9,247 bases of DNA from Frankiales bacterium. GTDB taxonomy: Bacteria; Actinomycetota; Actinomycetes; Mycobacteriales; SCTD01. The DNA lies in assembly GCA_025465145.1 (NCBI GenBank), contig JAODNS010000049.1, positions 1 through 9,247 of the forward strand, written 5' to 3'. Each line of letters starts with the position of its first letter. The stretch's first letter is position 1. Of this stretch, positions 1 to 6,655 are shown one piece after another. A program made the position numbers and the translations under genes. The notes under the pieces were generated by a model that worked only from the letters and a program-made list of their open reading frames with translations, had not been told where the DNA came from and ran no database searches.

Positions 1-2
1 CG

Positions 3-707
3 ACGCTCGGCGTGCGCGAGGTCATCGGGACCTTCACGACGCGGCACCCGTGCTGCGCGCCGCGGGTGCAGAACATCCACACGATCGCCGACATCGTCGA
101 CGGCTACGTCGTGCTGCCGGCTGAGACGTTCTCCCTCAACGGCGTGGTGGGCAGGCGCGACCGTGCCCGCGGGTTCGTCGAGGCGCCGCAGATCCTGCGT
201 GGTCAGTTCGTGAAGGACGTCGGCGGCGGGGTCTCGCAGTTCGCGACGACGCTGTTCAACGCGGTGTTCTTCAGCGGCCTCAAGGACGTCCAGCACACCC
301 CGCACAGCTACTACATCAGCCGCTACCCGCCCGGCCGCGAGTCGACGGTCTCGTTCCCGGAGCCCGACTTCCGGTTCCAGAACGACGCGCCGACCGGCGT
401 GCTGATCACGACCGCGTACACGGCGCGCTCCATCACCGTCACGTTCTGGGGGACCAAGCGGTACGACATCTCCGCGGTCACCGGCGAGCGCACCCGCATC
501 CGGCCGTTCGGCAGGGAGTACGTGGACCGCGAGGACTGCACGGCCGCCTCCGGCGCCGAGGGCTTCGACATCGTCGTGACGCGGGTCTTCAAGGTCGACG
601 GCAGGGTCGTGAAGCGCGAGCCGTTCAAGACGCGCTACAAGCCCGAGCCCAACTTCATCTGCGGCCCGCCGCCGCCCGGCGAGCCGGCGAAGCAGCCGGT
701 CGCCTAG
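3..707 (+). CDS. VanW family protein, C-terminal part (5' truncated by window edge)
   Basis: The reading frame is open from the window edge to a TAG at 705-707, giving 234 visible residues; the true start lies upstream, and the GTG at 12 is only an internal valine. The family hallmarks appear in order: a VIGTFTT entry strand, PAETFSLNG with a following VGRRDRARGF, the GGGVSQFATTLFNA box (nt 222 onward), an HSYYISRYPPGRESTV segment and a PDFRFQND strand. These match the VanW domain (PF04294). The C-terminal tail (GFDIVVTRVFKVDGR, then a conserved CGP near the end) is typical of actinobacterial members. The usual family box reads GGGVCQ; here the cysteine is serine, a variant I recall from actinobacterial homologues. 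VanW was named from vancomycin-resistance clusters but its biochemical role is unsettled; these proteins are generally exported or membrane-anchored and linked to the cell envelope. Upstream parts such as a membrane anchor or peptidoglycan-binding-like repeats would lie outside the window. Family is confident, function is not. Confidence 0.93.
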   Translation, partial: TLGVREVIGTFTTRHPCCAPRVQNIHTIADIVDGYVVLPAETFSLNGVVGRRDRARGFVEAPQILRGQFVKDVGGGVSQFATTLFNAVFFSGLKDVQHTPHSYYISRYPPGRESTVSFPEPDFRFQNDAPTGVLITTAYTARSITVTFWGTKRYDISAVTGERTRIRPFGREYVDREDCTAASGAEGFDIVVTRVFKVDGRVVKREPFKTRYKPEPNFICGPPPPGEPAKQPVA

Positions 708-741
708 GTCCTCGCGCCGCCCGGCCCATCGTCGCCCGTTC

Positions 742-795
742 AAGATCTTCGCGGATCTTTGCGTGCGCTGACCTGTCCAGCTCCGCGAAGATCTT
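742..795. repeat. Hairpin element 1 (14-bp perfect inverted repeat) upstream of the DUF559 gene
   Basis: The arm at 742-755 (AAGATCTTCGCGGA) is the exact reverse complement of 782-795, with a 26-nt loop. The 48 bases at 748-795 align without gaps to 1787-1834 on the other side of the gene, with 35 of 48 identical by eye: 11 identical bases at the left end and 13 at the right. The arms contain the palindrome AAGATCTT. It lies 34 nt after the vanW stop and could act as a terminator, but no T-run follows either arm, so a repeat element or protein-binding palindrome is equally plausible. Confidence 0.8.
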
Positions 796-860
796 CCGCA
801 GCCGTCCACAGATCTCCGCTGCGTACGGCGAGCAACCCGCGTCGGCTGCACCGTCGCCGT

Positions 861-1781
861 ATGACGCACACGCCCCTGGAGCCCGAGCCTCCCTCGTACG
901 CAGAGCTCCTCGAGCTGCAGCGCGGCGTCATCGCCCGACGCCAGGCCCTTCCGGCCGGCCTCACCCGGGAAGCCTGGCAGTGGCGGATCGGCCGGGACTG
1001 GCAGAGCCCGTTGCCGGGCATCGCGGTTGCGCACGTCGGCACGCTGACCTTCGAGGAGAAGGTCCAGGCAGCGGTGCTGTACGGGGGCGACGGCGCGGCC
1101 GTCTCGGGCGACGCGCTCGTCTACCTGACGAAGCCGCACGGTGACGAGCCTGCGACGATCGACGTCGCGGTCGATGCGCGCTGCCAGATCGCTCCGTGCG
1201 GGTTCTTCCGTCCGCACCGGTGCAGCCGGCTCGACGAGCTGAGACACCCGGTGCGCCTGCCGACGCAGGTGCGGATCGCCCCGGCAGTGCTGCACGCGGC
1301 TGCGTGGGCGGCCACGGACCGTGCCGGCGAGTGGCGGCTCGCGGCATCCGTGCAGAAGCGGCTGGTGACGGTGCCGCGGCTGCGCGACGGGCTGCTGCTC
1401 CTGCCGCGGCTCCCGCGGCGGCGGCTGATCCGGCACGTGCTCGACGACGTCGAGCTGGGCGCGCACGCGCAGACGGAGCTGGACCTCCTCGCCTTCCTCA
1501 GACGGCACGGGCTGCCGCTGCCGGATCGCCTGCAGTACGAGGTTCGTGCGAACGGCAAGCGGTACCTCGACGCGTGGTGGGAGCGGCCACGGGTGGCGGC
1601 GGAGGTCGACGGCGCGCACCACGTCGAGGTGGGCCAGTGGGATCGCGACACCCTCCGGGCGAACGCGGTCGTCGTCGCGAACCGGCACGACCGCGTCCTG
1701 CTGCTGCGCGTCACCGCGGGCAACCTGCGGCACGACGAGGCGGAGCTGGTCGGGCAGTTCCGGTCGGCGCTCGCCGCCTGA
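861..1781 (+). CDS. AbiEi-like N-terminal region plus DUF559 (Vsr-like) endonuclease-fold protein, 306 aa
   Basis: I chose the ATG at 861. The frame could extend to a TTG at 759, but that extension is Arg/Pro-rich, unlike the family, and runs through the hairpin at 742-795. The N-terminal part (about residues 10-80, ELLELQRGVIARRQAL then LPGIAVAHVG and AAVLYGGDGAAVSG) resembles the winged-helix region of actinobacterial AbiEi-type proteins. The C-terminal part (about 200-306) has the DUF559/Vsr-like arrangement of a PD-(D/E)XK nuclease fold: Asp237 in YLDAWW, then Glu248-Val-Asp250-Gly followed by HH, then a W-x-x-D-x-x-R-x-N helix. Such genes are common, often multicopy, in high-GC actinobacteria; substrate and role are unknown. 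AbiEi antitoxins normally pair with an AbiEii toxin, and no toxin gene is adjacent. No Shine-Dalgarno sequence precedes the ATG, so translation may be weak or the start different. It is flanked by two related hairpins and convergent with the next operon. Fold assignment is fairly sure; nuclease activity is inferred. Confidence 0.85.
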   Translation: MTHTPLEPEPPSYAELLELQRGVIARRQALPAGLTREAWQWRIGRDWQSPLPGIAVAHVGTLTFEEKVQAAVLYGGDGAAVSGDALVYLTKPHGDEPATIDVAVDARCQIAPCGFFRPHRCSRLDELRHPVRLPTQVRIAPAVLHAAAWAATDRAGEWRLAASVQKRLVTVPRLRDGLLLLPRLPRRRLIRHVLDDVELGAHAQTELDLLAFLRRHGLPLPDRLQYEVRANGKRYLDAWWERPRVAAEVDGAHHVEVGQWDRDTLRANAVVVANRHDRVLLLRVTAGNLRHDEAELVGQFRSALAA

Positions 1782-1782
1782 C

Positions 1783-1834
1783 GATGTTCGCGGATCTGCA
1801 CCGGCTCCGGCCTGTGCGCAGCCGCGAAGATCTT
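1783..1834. repeat. Hairpin element 2 downstream of the DUF559 gene; second copy of the 48-bp element
   Basis: The arms 1783-1793 and 1822-1832 pair at 10 of 11 positions around a 28-nt loop. The 48 bases at 1787-1834 are the direct-repeat partner of 748-795, sharing TTCGCGGATCT at the left and CCGCGAAGATCTT at the right. The element fills almost the whole gap between the stop of the plus-strand DUF559 gene (1781) and the stop of the minus-strand glycosyltransferase gene (1848), so it could serve as a bidirectional terminator; neither side has a clear T-run. The arms are better conserved between the two copies than the loop (11 of 24 loop bases match), which argues that structure or end sequence is what is maintained. 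Confidence 0.72.
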
Positions 1835-1847
1835 GGAGGCTGTCCGG

Positions 1848-2675
1848 TCAGCGGCGGCGCGAGAGCCGAGACGCCAGGTCCTTGACGCGCGACAGCGGCG
1901 ACGCGGGGACGTCCCCGGCGGGGTAGTCGCACGGCACGTCGAACGACGGCGCGAGCCCGCGCACGTGCTCCCGTACGAGGCGCCGGTCGGTCGCTCCCGG
2001 CTCCAGCCCGACCTTGTGCAGCACGTGCACCTCAGGGTCGGCGAGGTGCCGCTGGAGGTCGGCGGGTGCGTGCCGGCCCAGCTGCAGCGCGTGCCCCCCG
2101 GGCAGCGGCGCCGGTGTGACTCCCAGCGTCAGGGCAAGCGACGGCCACACGATCTCCTCGATCGCCTCCAGACGCGTGGACGCGATGCGCTCCAGGAGCG
2201 CTTGGCGGTACGGCCAGGCGAGGAAGCGCTCCACGTACTGATCCCCGAAGACCTGCACGGGGTTGAAGCACCGCCACGGGTGCTCGATGCCGAGGAGCTC
2301 TCGCCACTGCGGCCAGGCCGGCAGGAAGCGCCGGCCGGGCGCCCACGGGGTGCCGGTCCGGACCTCCGACAGGTGCGGCGCCACGTAGTCGCCGGGCAGG
2401 TCCCCGAGCGGGCGCACGACCCAGGCATCGGAGTCGAGGGTGACGACCGGCCCCTGCGCCCACTGCAGCGTCAGCGCGTGGAACAGCGCGAGGTACCCGT
2501 GCCGCAGCGGCCGGCTGGTCGGCACGACCTCGACCTCGAGTCCCGTCGTGAGCGCGTCGTCGCGCCCGCCGTTGAACACACTGACGCGGCAGCCGTCGTC
2601 TACGCGCCGCAGGTCCTCGACCTGCTCCGCCAGCGCATCCCGGTGCGCGTGCGCGAGCACGACGTAGTGCGTCAC
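1848..2675 (-). CDS. Putative GT-A-fold glycosyltransferase-like protein, 275 aa
   Basis: The gene begins with GTG at 2675, which overlaps the cysS stop codon as GTGA (2672-2675), so it is the second gene of the operon and probably translationally coupled; the upstream Shine-Dalgarno is weak. The N-terminus has a Rossmann-like beta-alpha start (THYVVLAHAHRDALAEQ, then VSVFNGG), followed around residues 76-86 by VVTLDSDAWVV, in which Asp81-Ser-Asp83 looks like the DxD metal/nucleotide-sugar motif of GT-A glycosyltransferases. A PWRCFNPVQVFG segment and HVLHKVG near the C-terminus are further conserved-looking blocks. There is no signal peptide or membrane segment, so a cytoplasmic enzyme is expected. 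I cannot name the family, donor or acceptor. It could instead be a nucleotidyltransferase-like or uncharacterised protein of similar fold. The coding call is firm because of the start/stop overlap and compact operon; the functional call is moderate. Confidence 0.72.
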   Translation of the reverse strand: MTHYVVLAHAHRDALAEQVEDLRRVDDGCRVSVFNGGRDDALTTGLEVEVVPTSRPLRHGYLALFHALTLQWAQGPVVTLDSDAWVVRPLGDLPGDYVAPHLSEVRTGTPWAPGRRFLPAWPQWRELLGIEHPWRCFNPVQVFGDQYVERFLAWPYRQALLERIASTRLEAIEEIVWPSLALTLGVTPAPLPGGHALQLGRHAPADLQRHLADPEVHVLHKVGLEPGATDRRLVREHVRGLAPSFDVPCDYPAGDVPASPLSRVKDLASRLSRRR

Positions 2676-4066
2676 CCGAGCGACCAGGTCTGCCCGTCCT
2701 TCGTGTCCTTCACGACGACGCCGACCGCAGCCAGCTCGTCCCGCAGCCGGTCACTCGCGTCGAAGTCCTTGGCCGCCCGCGCCGCTGCCCGCTCGTCCAG
2801 CAGCGCCTGCGCACCCGCGGGCACCTCGGCACGCGGCTTGCCGATCTCTCGCGCCAGGTCGAGCCCGAGGTAGCCGTCCGTCCACAGGAACGTCTCGAGC
2901 TTCGACCCGTCCGGCAGCTCCGCCTTCTCCAGCCGCCGCAGCAGCTGCACCGCCCGCGGCGTGTCCAGGTCGTTCTCGAACGCCTCCTGGAAGTCCGCCG
3001 ACACCTCCGCGCACATGGGCTTCGACGGCTGCTCCGCCCACTCCGCGAGGAGGCCGCGCCACCGGGCGAGCAGCCGGTCCGCGCCCTCGATGGCTGCCCA
3101 CGAGAGGTTCGCCTGCTGCCGGTACCGCGTCTGCAGGAACGCGAGCCGCAGCGCCAGCGGGTCGTAGCCGCGCTGCACCACGTCACTGACCAGCACCACG
3201 TTGCCCGTCGACTTGGCCATCTTGCGGCCCTCGAACAGCAGGTGCTCGCCGTGCACCCAGTGCTTCACCACCTCGTGCCCGACCGCGCTGTCGCTCTGCG
3301 CGCGCTCGTCCTCGTGGTGCGGGAAGCGAAGGTCGATCCCGCCGGTGTGCACGTCGATCCGCTCGCCGAGCAGCTCCACCGACATCGCGGAGCACTCGGT
3401 GTGCCACCCCGGGAAGCCGTACCCCCACGGCGACTCCCACGTCATCTCGCGCTGCGCGCCGGCGGCCTTCCACAGCGCCCAGTCGGCGTGGAAGCGCTTG
3501 CCCTCCGCCGTCGATTCGCCGGTCGCGCCATGACCGGCGCGCAGGTCCTCGAGCCGGTTGCCCGAGATGGCGCCGTACGTGTCGAACGACTGCGCGGCGA
3601 AGTACACGGACCCGTCCACCTCGTACGCGTTGCCCTGCTCGAGCAGCCGTGAGATCAGCGCGATCATCGACTCGATCCACTCGCTGGCGCGCGGGTACGC
3701 GTCGGCCGGCCGCACGTTCAGCGCCGCGAGGTCCGCGTGGAAGGCGTCCTCGTAGAAGCGGGCGACGACGAACGGGTCCTTGTTCTCGGCCCGCGCCTGC
3801 GCGAGCAGCTTGTCCTCGCCGCCGAGGTCGATGCCGCTGTCGTCCTGCAGGTGCCCGACGTCGGTGATGTTCTGGACGAGCTTCACGCGCAGCCCTGACT
3901 GCTCGGCAGTCCGCCGGATGAGGTCGGTGAGCAGGAACGTCCGCAGGTTGCCGACGTGCGCGTACCGGTACACCGTCGGGCCACACGCGTAGACCGTCAG
4001 CAGGCCCGGCGTGCCCGGCTGGATCTCCTCGACCTGCCGGGTCCGGGTGTCCATCAGGCGCAGCAT
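2672..4066 (-). CDS. cysS: Cysteine--tRNA ligase (cysteinyl-tRNA synthetase), 464 aa
   Basis: This class I aminoacyl-tRNA synthetase charges tRNA-Cys with cysteine using ATP in the cytoplasm. The HIGH motif is present as HVGN (residues 37-40) and the KMSKS loop as KMAKS (282-286). All four zinc ligands known from the E. coli enzyme are visible with matching spacing: Cys28 in ACGPTVY, Cys225 in GWHTECS, and His250 and Glu254 in PHHEDE. The C-terminal DALR-type helical region includes FENDLDTPRAVQLL, and a final basic segment completes a length close to the E. coli enzyme (461 aa), so it is full length. The related mycothiol ligase MshC is shorter and lacks this C-terminal part, which argues against it. 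Start is the ATG at 4064-4066; a TAGATT hexamer ends 6 nt upstream, fitting a leaderless transcript. The gene overlaps the glycosyltransferase gene by 4 bp. The ispD/ispF and rlmB-like neighbours often found near actinobacterial cysS are absent, so this may be a second copy; that is inference. Confidence 0.97.
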   Translation of the reverse strand: MLRLMDTRTRQVEEIQPGTPGLLTVYACGPTVYRYAHVGNLRTFLLTDLIRRTAEQSGLRVKLVQNITDVGHLQDDSGIDLGGEDKLLAQARAENKDPFVVARFYEDAFHADLAALNVRPADAYPRASEWIESMIALISRLLEQGNAYEVDGSVYFAAQSFDTYGAISGNRLEDLRAGHGATGESTAEGKRFHADWALWKAAGAQREMTWESPWGYGFPGWHTECSAMSVELLGERIDVHTGGIDLRFPHHEDERAQSDSAVGHEVVKHWVHGEHLLFEGRKMAKSTGNVVLVSDVVQRGYDPLALRLAFLQTRYRQQANLSWAAIEGADRLLARWRGLLAEWAEQPSKPMCAEVSADFQEAFENDLDTPRAVQLLRRLEKAELPDGSKLETFLWTDGYLGLDLAREIGKPRAEVPAGAQALLDERAAARAAKDFDASDRLRDELAAVGVVVKDTKDGQTWSLG

Positions 4067-4072
4067 CCGCCG

Positions 4073-4078
4073 AATCTA
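4073..4078 (-). promoter_or_regulatory. Candidate -10 box for leaderless cysS transcript
   Basis: Read on the minus strand, 4078-4073 is TAGATT, matching the TANNNT form of actinobacterial -10 elements. It ends 6 nt before the cysS ATG, so transcription starting at -10 plus 7 would begin on the A of the start codon. There is no good Shine-Dalgarno before that ATG, which fits a leaderless mRNA. The expected -35 position (4096-4101, minus strand CGGAGC) is not convincing. This is a sequence-only inference. Confidence 0.4.
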
Positions 4079-4188
4079 CGGCGCGCTCGCGCCCGGCTCC
4101 GGCGGACGTGGGTGCCCCAGGTGAGCCGGCAACCCGGCCCGGGCGCCAGCAGGAGTTTCGTCACCGGTGGCGAACTTGCTCGTGACGC

Positions 4189-4227
4189 GCTGTGACAGCG
4201 GCGGGGGGCTTCGTCCGCTGTCACAGC
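4189..4227. promoter_or_regulatory. Perfect 13-bp inverted repeat in the divergent intergenic region (operator or leader hairpin)
   Basis: The arm 4189-4201 (GCTGTGACAGCGG) is the exact reverse complement of 4215-4227, with a 13-nt G-rich loop. Each arm contains CTGTGACAG or its complement, itself nearly palindromic. GTGAC/GTCAC pentamers recur at 4160-4164, 4182-4186, 4192-4196 and 4220-4224. The site lies 46 nt upstream of the 4274 start codon and 122 nt upstream of the cysS ATG. It could be a regulator-binding site for one or both divergent genes or a hairpin in the 5' leader of the 4274 gene. No regulator can be named. Confidence 0.55.
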
Positions 4228-4273
4228 CCAGCGATGGGCCAGGGGGGTCCACGCCCTGTGGAGAGGTCCGTCT

Positions 4274-6646
4274 GTGAGGCGTCCTGTCGTTGCCCTGCTC
4301 GCCGCTGTGGCGCTCGTCGCCAGCGGCTCCTTCGCGCTGGCCGGAGGAAGCGACACCGTCGTCGTCACCGCGATCCCGCCGGCGGGTGGTCAGCCGTGCC
4401 CCGTCGCTGGGTGGTGCAGCGAGGTCGTCACGCCTGGGACGGTGACCATCGATCCCGACACGAGGGGTGGGCAGCTGCTGTTCACGACTCCCACGACTGA
4501 GGCGAAGGCATCGGTCTCCACGGGTGAGCAGGCAGGCACCCTGCTCGACGACGTCGCATCGCTCAGCTACGTCACGACCTCGGACACGCCGACGGCCACC
4601 GTCACGGTGCCCAGCCTGTACCTGGAGCTGGGCGGTGTGGTCACGACGCCGCCAGCCGCGCCGTCGGGTGATACCCCTGCCCTGCCCGCCAGGCACGTGA
4701 CGCTGGTCTTCGAGCCCTACTACGTGACGTCAGGTGGTGGGCCAGCGCTACGCGCGGGTGAGCGCCAGACCTGGGACCCGATGACGCAGGCGGCATGGTG
4801 GTCACCGCAGAACAAGAACCGTGAGCTCGGCTTCGACCAGTACACGACGCTGGACGACGTCCGGGCGAGCCTGCGCGGCGTCGTCGACCGGATCGGCCTG
4901 AGCCAGGGGACGGGCCAGCCTGGTGCGGTCGCGCGCGCCGACCGACTCGAGATCAACGGCACGACGTACGACTTCGACGTCAAGTCCCCCACTGACCAGA
5001 CGGTCACGCCGGCCGACATCACACCTGCGACCGACGGCGCGGTAGGAACTGCGGAGGACGACACCTGCGCCCGGTCGAGCAGGACCTGGTGCGAGAACCA
5101 GATCGGCGCGGGGCGGGTGCAGATCGAGCAGGACCGGACCTTCGGCGACGACGTCCGCCGCGCGGCCGCGTTGACCTTCAGCACCCCCGGCGGCGGCGAC
5201 AAGGCTGCCGTGTTCAACCGGTCGTACGACGGCACGCCGCTGAGCGATCTGCACGTGCTCCGGTACAGCACGTACCGCGCGAGCGGTGACGTGCCGGGTG
5301 CGGGCGAGCTGCCTGACCCGTACCTGCCGAGCATCAACGTCCCCATCACGCCGAACAAGGCGGACCGGTCGTTCGCGACGCTGGTCTGGGAGCCGTTCCG
5401 ATCGGGCCCGGTGCAGGCTGACGCGTGGCAGCGGTGGACGCCGACCACGGCCGGTGGCTGGTGGGCGCCGCAGAACACCGGCGACGCCCTGGGCTTCCCC
5501 CAGTTCACGGCGACCTGGGCGCAGGTGCAGGCAGCTCTGCCCGACGCCGTCCTACGGGGGGTGGGGCTGAACCAGGGACGCAACAACCCCGGCGCCGCAG
5601 GCCGCGCGGACCTGCTCCAGGTCAACGACACCCTGTTCGACTTCGAGCCGGACCAGAACGATCCCGCGGCTGTCCTCGACCATCTGCCCACGGATGACAC
5701 CTCGCCGAGCCAGAGCGCCAGTCCTGCTGCGTCGTCGTCTGCCTCGCCGTCGGCGTCGGCGTCGCCAATGGTGTCCGCGTCCCCGTCGGCCTCGGCGTCG
5801 GCGACCGGCTCCGCGTCGCCCAGCGCGTCGACGGGAACGGGCAGCGGCAGCGGGTCTGGGCCGTCCAGCGGGTCCGGCGGCTCATCGGGTGGTTCGTCCG
5901 GCGGGTCGTCTGGTGGTCCGACCCCCGCGAGCAGTGCGCCGAGCGGTTCGTCCGGCGGGTCCCAGTCCGCGAGCAGTGCGCCGAGCGGCTCATCGGGCGT
6001 GGGCAGCCAGGGTTCGCCGGATCCGGCGTCCTCGCCGACCGAGACCGACTCCGCGTCGCCGTCCAGCTCACCCGCGGGCAGTTGCCCGACCGCGCAGGTC
6101 CACATCGACACGCCGACGATCAACGCCACCGGCGTCGCCGTCGCGACGGTCTACGGCGCCGCGCCAGGCAGTCGCGTGGAGCTGTTCGGCTACAGCCAGA
6201 ACCACCGGCAGACGGCCACGTACGGCAGTGCGCCGGTCCGCACGGCTGTTGCGGACGACAACGGCGCGGTCACCTTCACCGACCTCCGCCCGTCGGCGAA
6301 CACGCGGCTCAAGGCGCGGCAGGTCGGCTGCGGCTTCGGCGAGTCGGCTGTCATCAGCGTCCGCACGCAGCTCGCCCTGACCGTCACCCGCACCGCCGCC
6401 CGCACGTACCGGTTCGCCGGGGACACTGTCCCGGCACGCGACGGCGGCCTGATCGTCGGGATCTACCGGATCACTCCCAACGGGGAGCAGCTGGTCGCCC
6501 AGGCGAGGGCTGATCAGGTCAACGGCGAGTGGTCGCGCGTGTTCCGGTTCTCGAGCAACGGGACGGCCAGGTACGTCATCAAGACGGGCCGCGACGCGCA
6601 GAACATCCCGGGCCGGAGCAACACGAGGACCCTGAGGATCTTCTAG
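4274..6646 (+). CDS. Secreted 790-aa protein with two tandem C-WC beta-domains, Ser-rich linker and C-terminal module
   Basis: The GTG at 4274 follows a good ribosome binding site (GGAGAGG at 4260-4266, 7-nt spacing). A Sec signal peptide is visible: MRRP, a hydrophobic stretch to residue 20, and an ALA cleavage site near Ala23. Two copies of a roughly 195-aa domain follow, at about 42-237 and 265-460. Each opens with Cys-x(5 or 7)-Cys preceded by Trp (C42/WC48; C265/WC273), then a V-x-I strand, and later shared blocks: VFEPYY versus VWEPFR, WWSPQN versus WWAPQN, LGF-x-Q, GLSQG versus GLNQG, and YDFD versus FDFE. The pattern suggests a beta-sandwich, perhaps ligand- or carbohydrate-binding; I cannot assign a named family. 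Residues 476-603 are a Ser/Gly/Pro/Ala spacer. Residues 604-790 form a beta-rich module with Cys604 and Cys686 that is shared with the next protein. No LPXTG motif or C-terminal membrane anchor is present. It is a single gene ended by the terminator at 6656-6693. Export is well supported; function unknown. Confidence 0.92.
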   Translation: MRRPVVALLAAVALVASGSFALAGGSDTVVVTAIPPAGGQPCPVAGWCSEVVTPGTVTIDPDTRGGQLLFTTPTTEAKASVSTGEQAGTLLDDVASLSYVTTSDTPTATVTVPSLYLELGGVVTTPPAAPSGDTPALPARHVTLVFEPYYVTSGGGPALRAGERQTWDPMTQAAWWSPQNKNRELGFDQYTTLDDVRASLRGVVDRIGLSQGTGQPGAVARADRLEINGTTYDFDVKSPTDQTVTPADITPATDGAVGTAEDDTCARSSRTWCENQIGAGRVQIEQDRTFGDDVRRAAALTFSTPGGGDKAAVFNRSYDGTPLSDLHVLRYSTYRASGDVPGAGELPDPYLPSINVPITPNKADRSFATLVWEPFRSGPVQADAWQRWTPTTAGGWWAPQNTGDALGFPQFTATWAQVQAALPDAVLRGVGLNQGRNNPGAAGRADLLQVNDTLFDFEPDQNDPAAVLDHLPTDDTSPSQSASPAASSSASPSASASPMVSASPSASASATGSASPSASTGTGSGSGSGPSSGSGGSSGGSSGGSSGGPTPASSAPSGSSGGSQSASSAPSGSSGVGSQGSPDPASSPTETDSASPSSSPAGSCPTAQVHIDTPTINATGVAVATVYGAAPGSRVELFGYSQNHRQTATYGSAPVRTAVADDNGAVTFTDLRPSANTRLKARQVGCGFGESAVISVRTQLALTVTRTAARTYRFAGDTVPARDGGLIVGIYRITPNGEQLVAQARADQVNGEWSRVFRFSSNGTARYVIKTGRDAQNIPGRSNTRTLRIF
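5698..6079 (+). repeat. Low-complexity Ser/Gly/Pro-coding linker with short tandem repeats
   Basis: The DNA encodes a spacer of SASPS-like, GSGSGS and SSGGSSGG runs. A 22-bp exact direct repeat lies at 5925-5946 and 5967-5988 (42-bp offset, 14 codons, in frame), so expansion or contraction by slippage would keep the reading frame. The linker separates the two N-terminal domains from the C-terminal module of the 790-aa secreted protein. Confidence 0.85.
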
Positions 6647-6655
6647 TTCGGCAGG

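Noticed and set aside
759..860. N-terminal extension of the DUF559 protein from TTG 759
   Set aside because: The added residues are Arg/Pro-rich and unlike the family start, and the codons run through the hairpin at 742-795. The ATG at 861 gives a family-like N-terminus.
861..1781. AbiE-type toxin-antitoxin system
   Set aside because: Only the AbiEi-like N-terminal region is present. The neighbours are vanW and a convergent cysS operon, with no AbiEii nucleotidyltransferase toxin gene.
1833..2873. 346-codon plus-strand open frame
   Set aside because: It is antisense to the glycosyltransferase-like gene and the end of cysS, with no domain pattern; the minus-strand pair has a GTGA overlap and conserved motifs.
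2672..4066. MshC (mycothiol biosynthesis ligase) instead of CysRS
   Set aside because: The protein is full CysRS length with a DALR-type C-terminal region and a length close to the E. coli enzyme; MshC is shorter and lacks this part.
4130..4273. Riboswitch in the leader of the secreted-protein gene
   Set aside because: The G-rich stretch and hairpin suggested a c-di-AMP or cobalamin type, but I could not match the conserved core of either.
5698..6079. CRISPR-like or regulatory repeat array
   Set aside because: The repetition is in frame, codon-based and encodes a Ser/Gly/Pro linker; units are irregular with no unique spacers.
4720..6129. 469-codon open frame on the minus strand
   Set aside because: It lies wholly antisense to the secreted 790-aa gene, which has a signal peptide, good ribosome binding site and repeat domains. 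Its own protein is Asp/Pro/Ser low-complexity and reflects GC-rich third-position bias.
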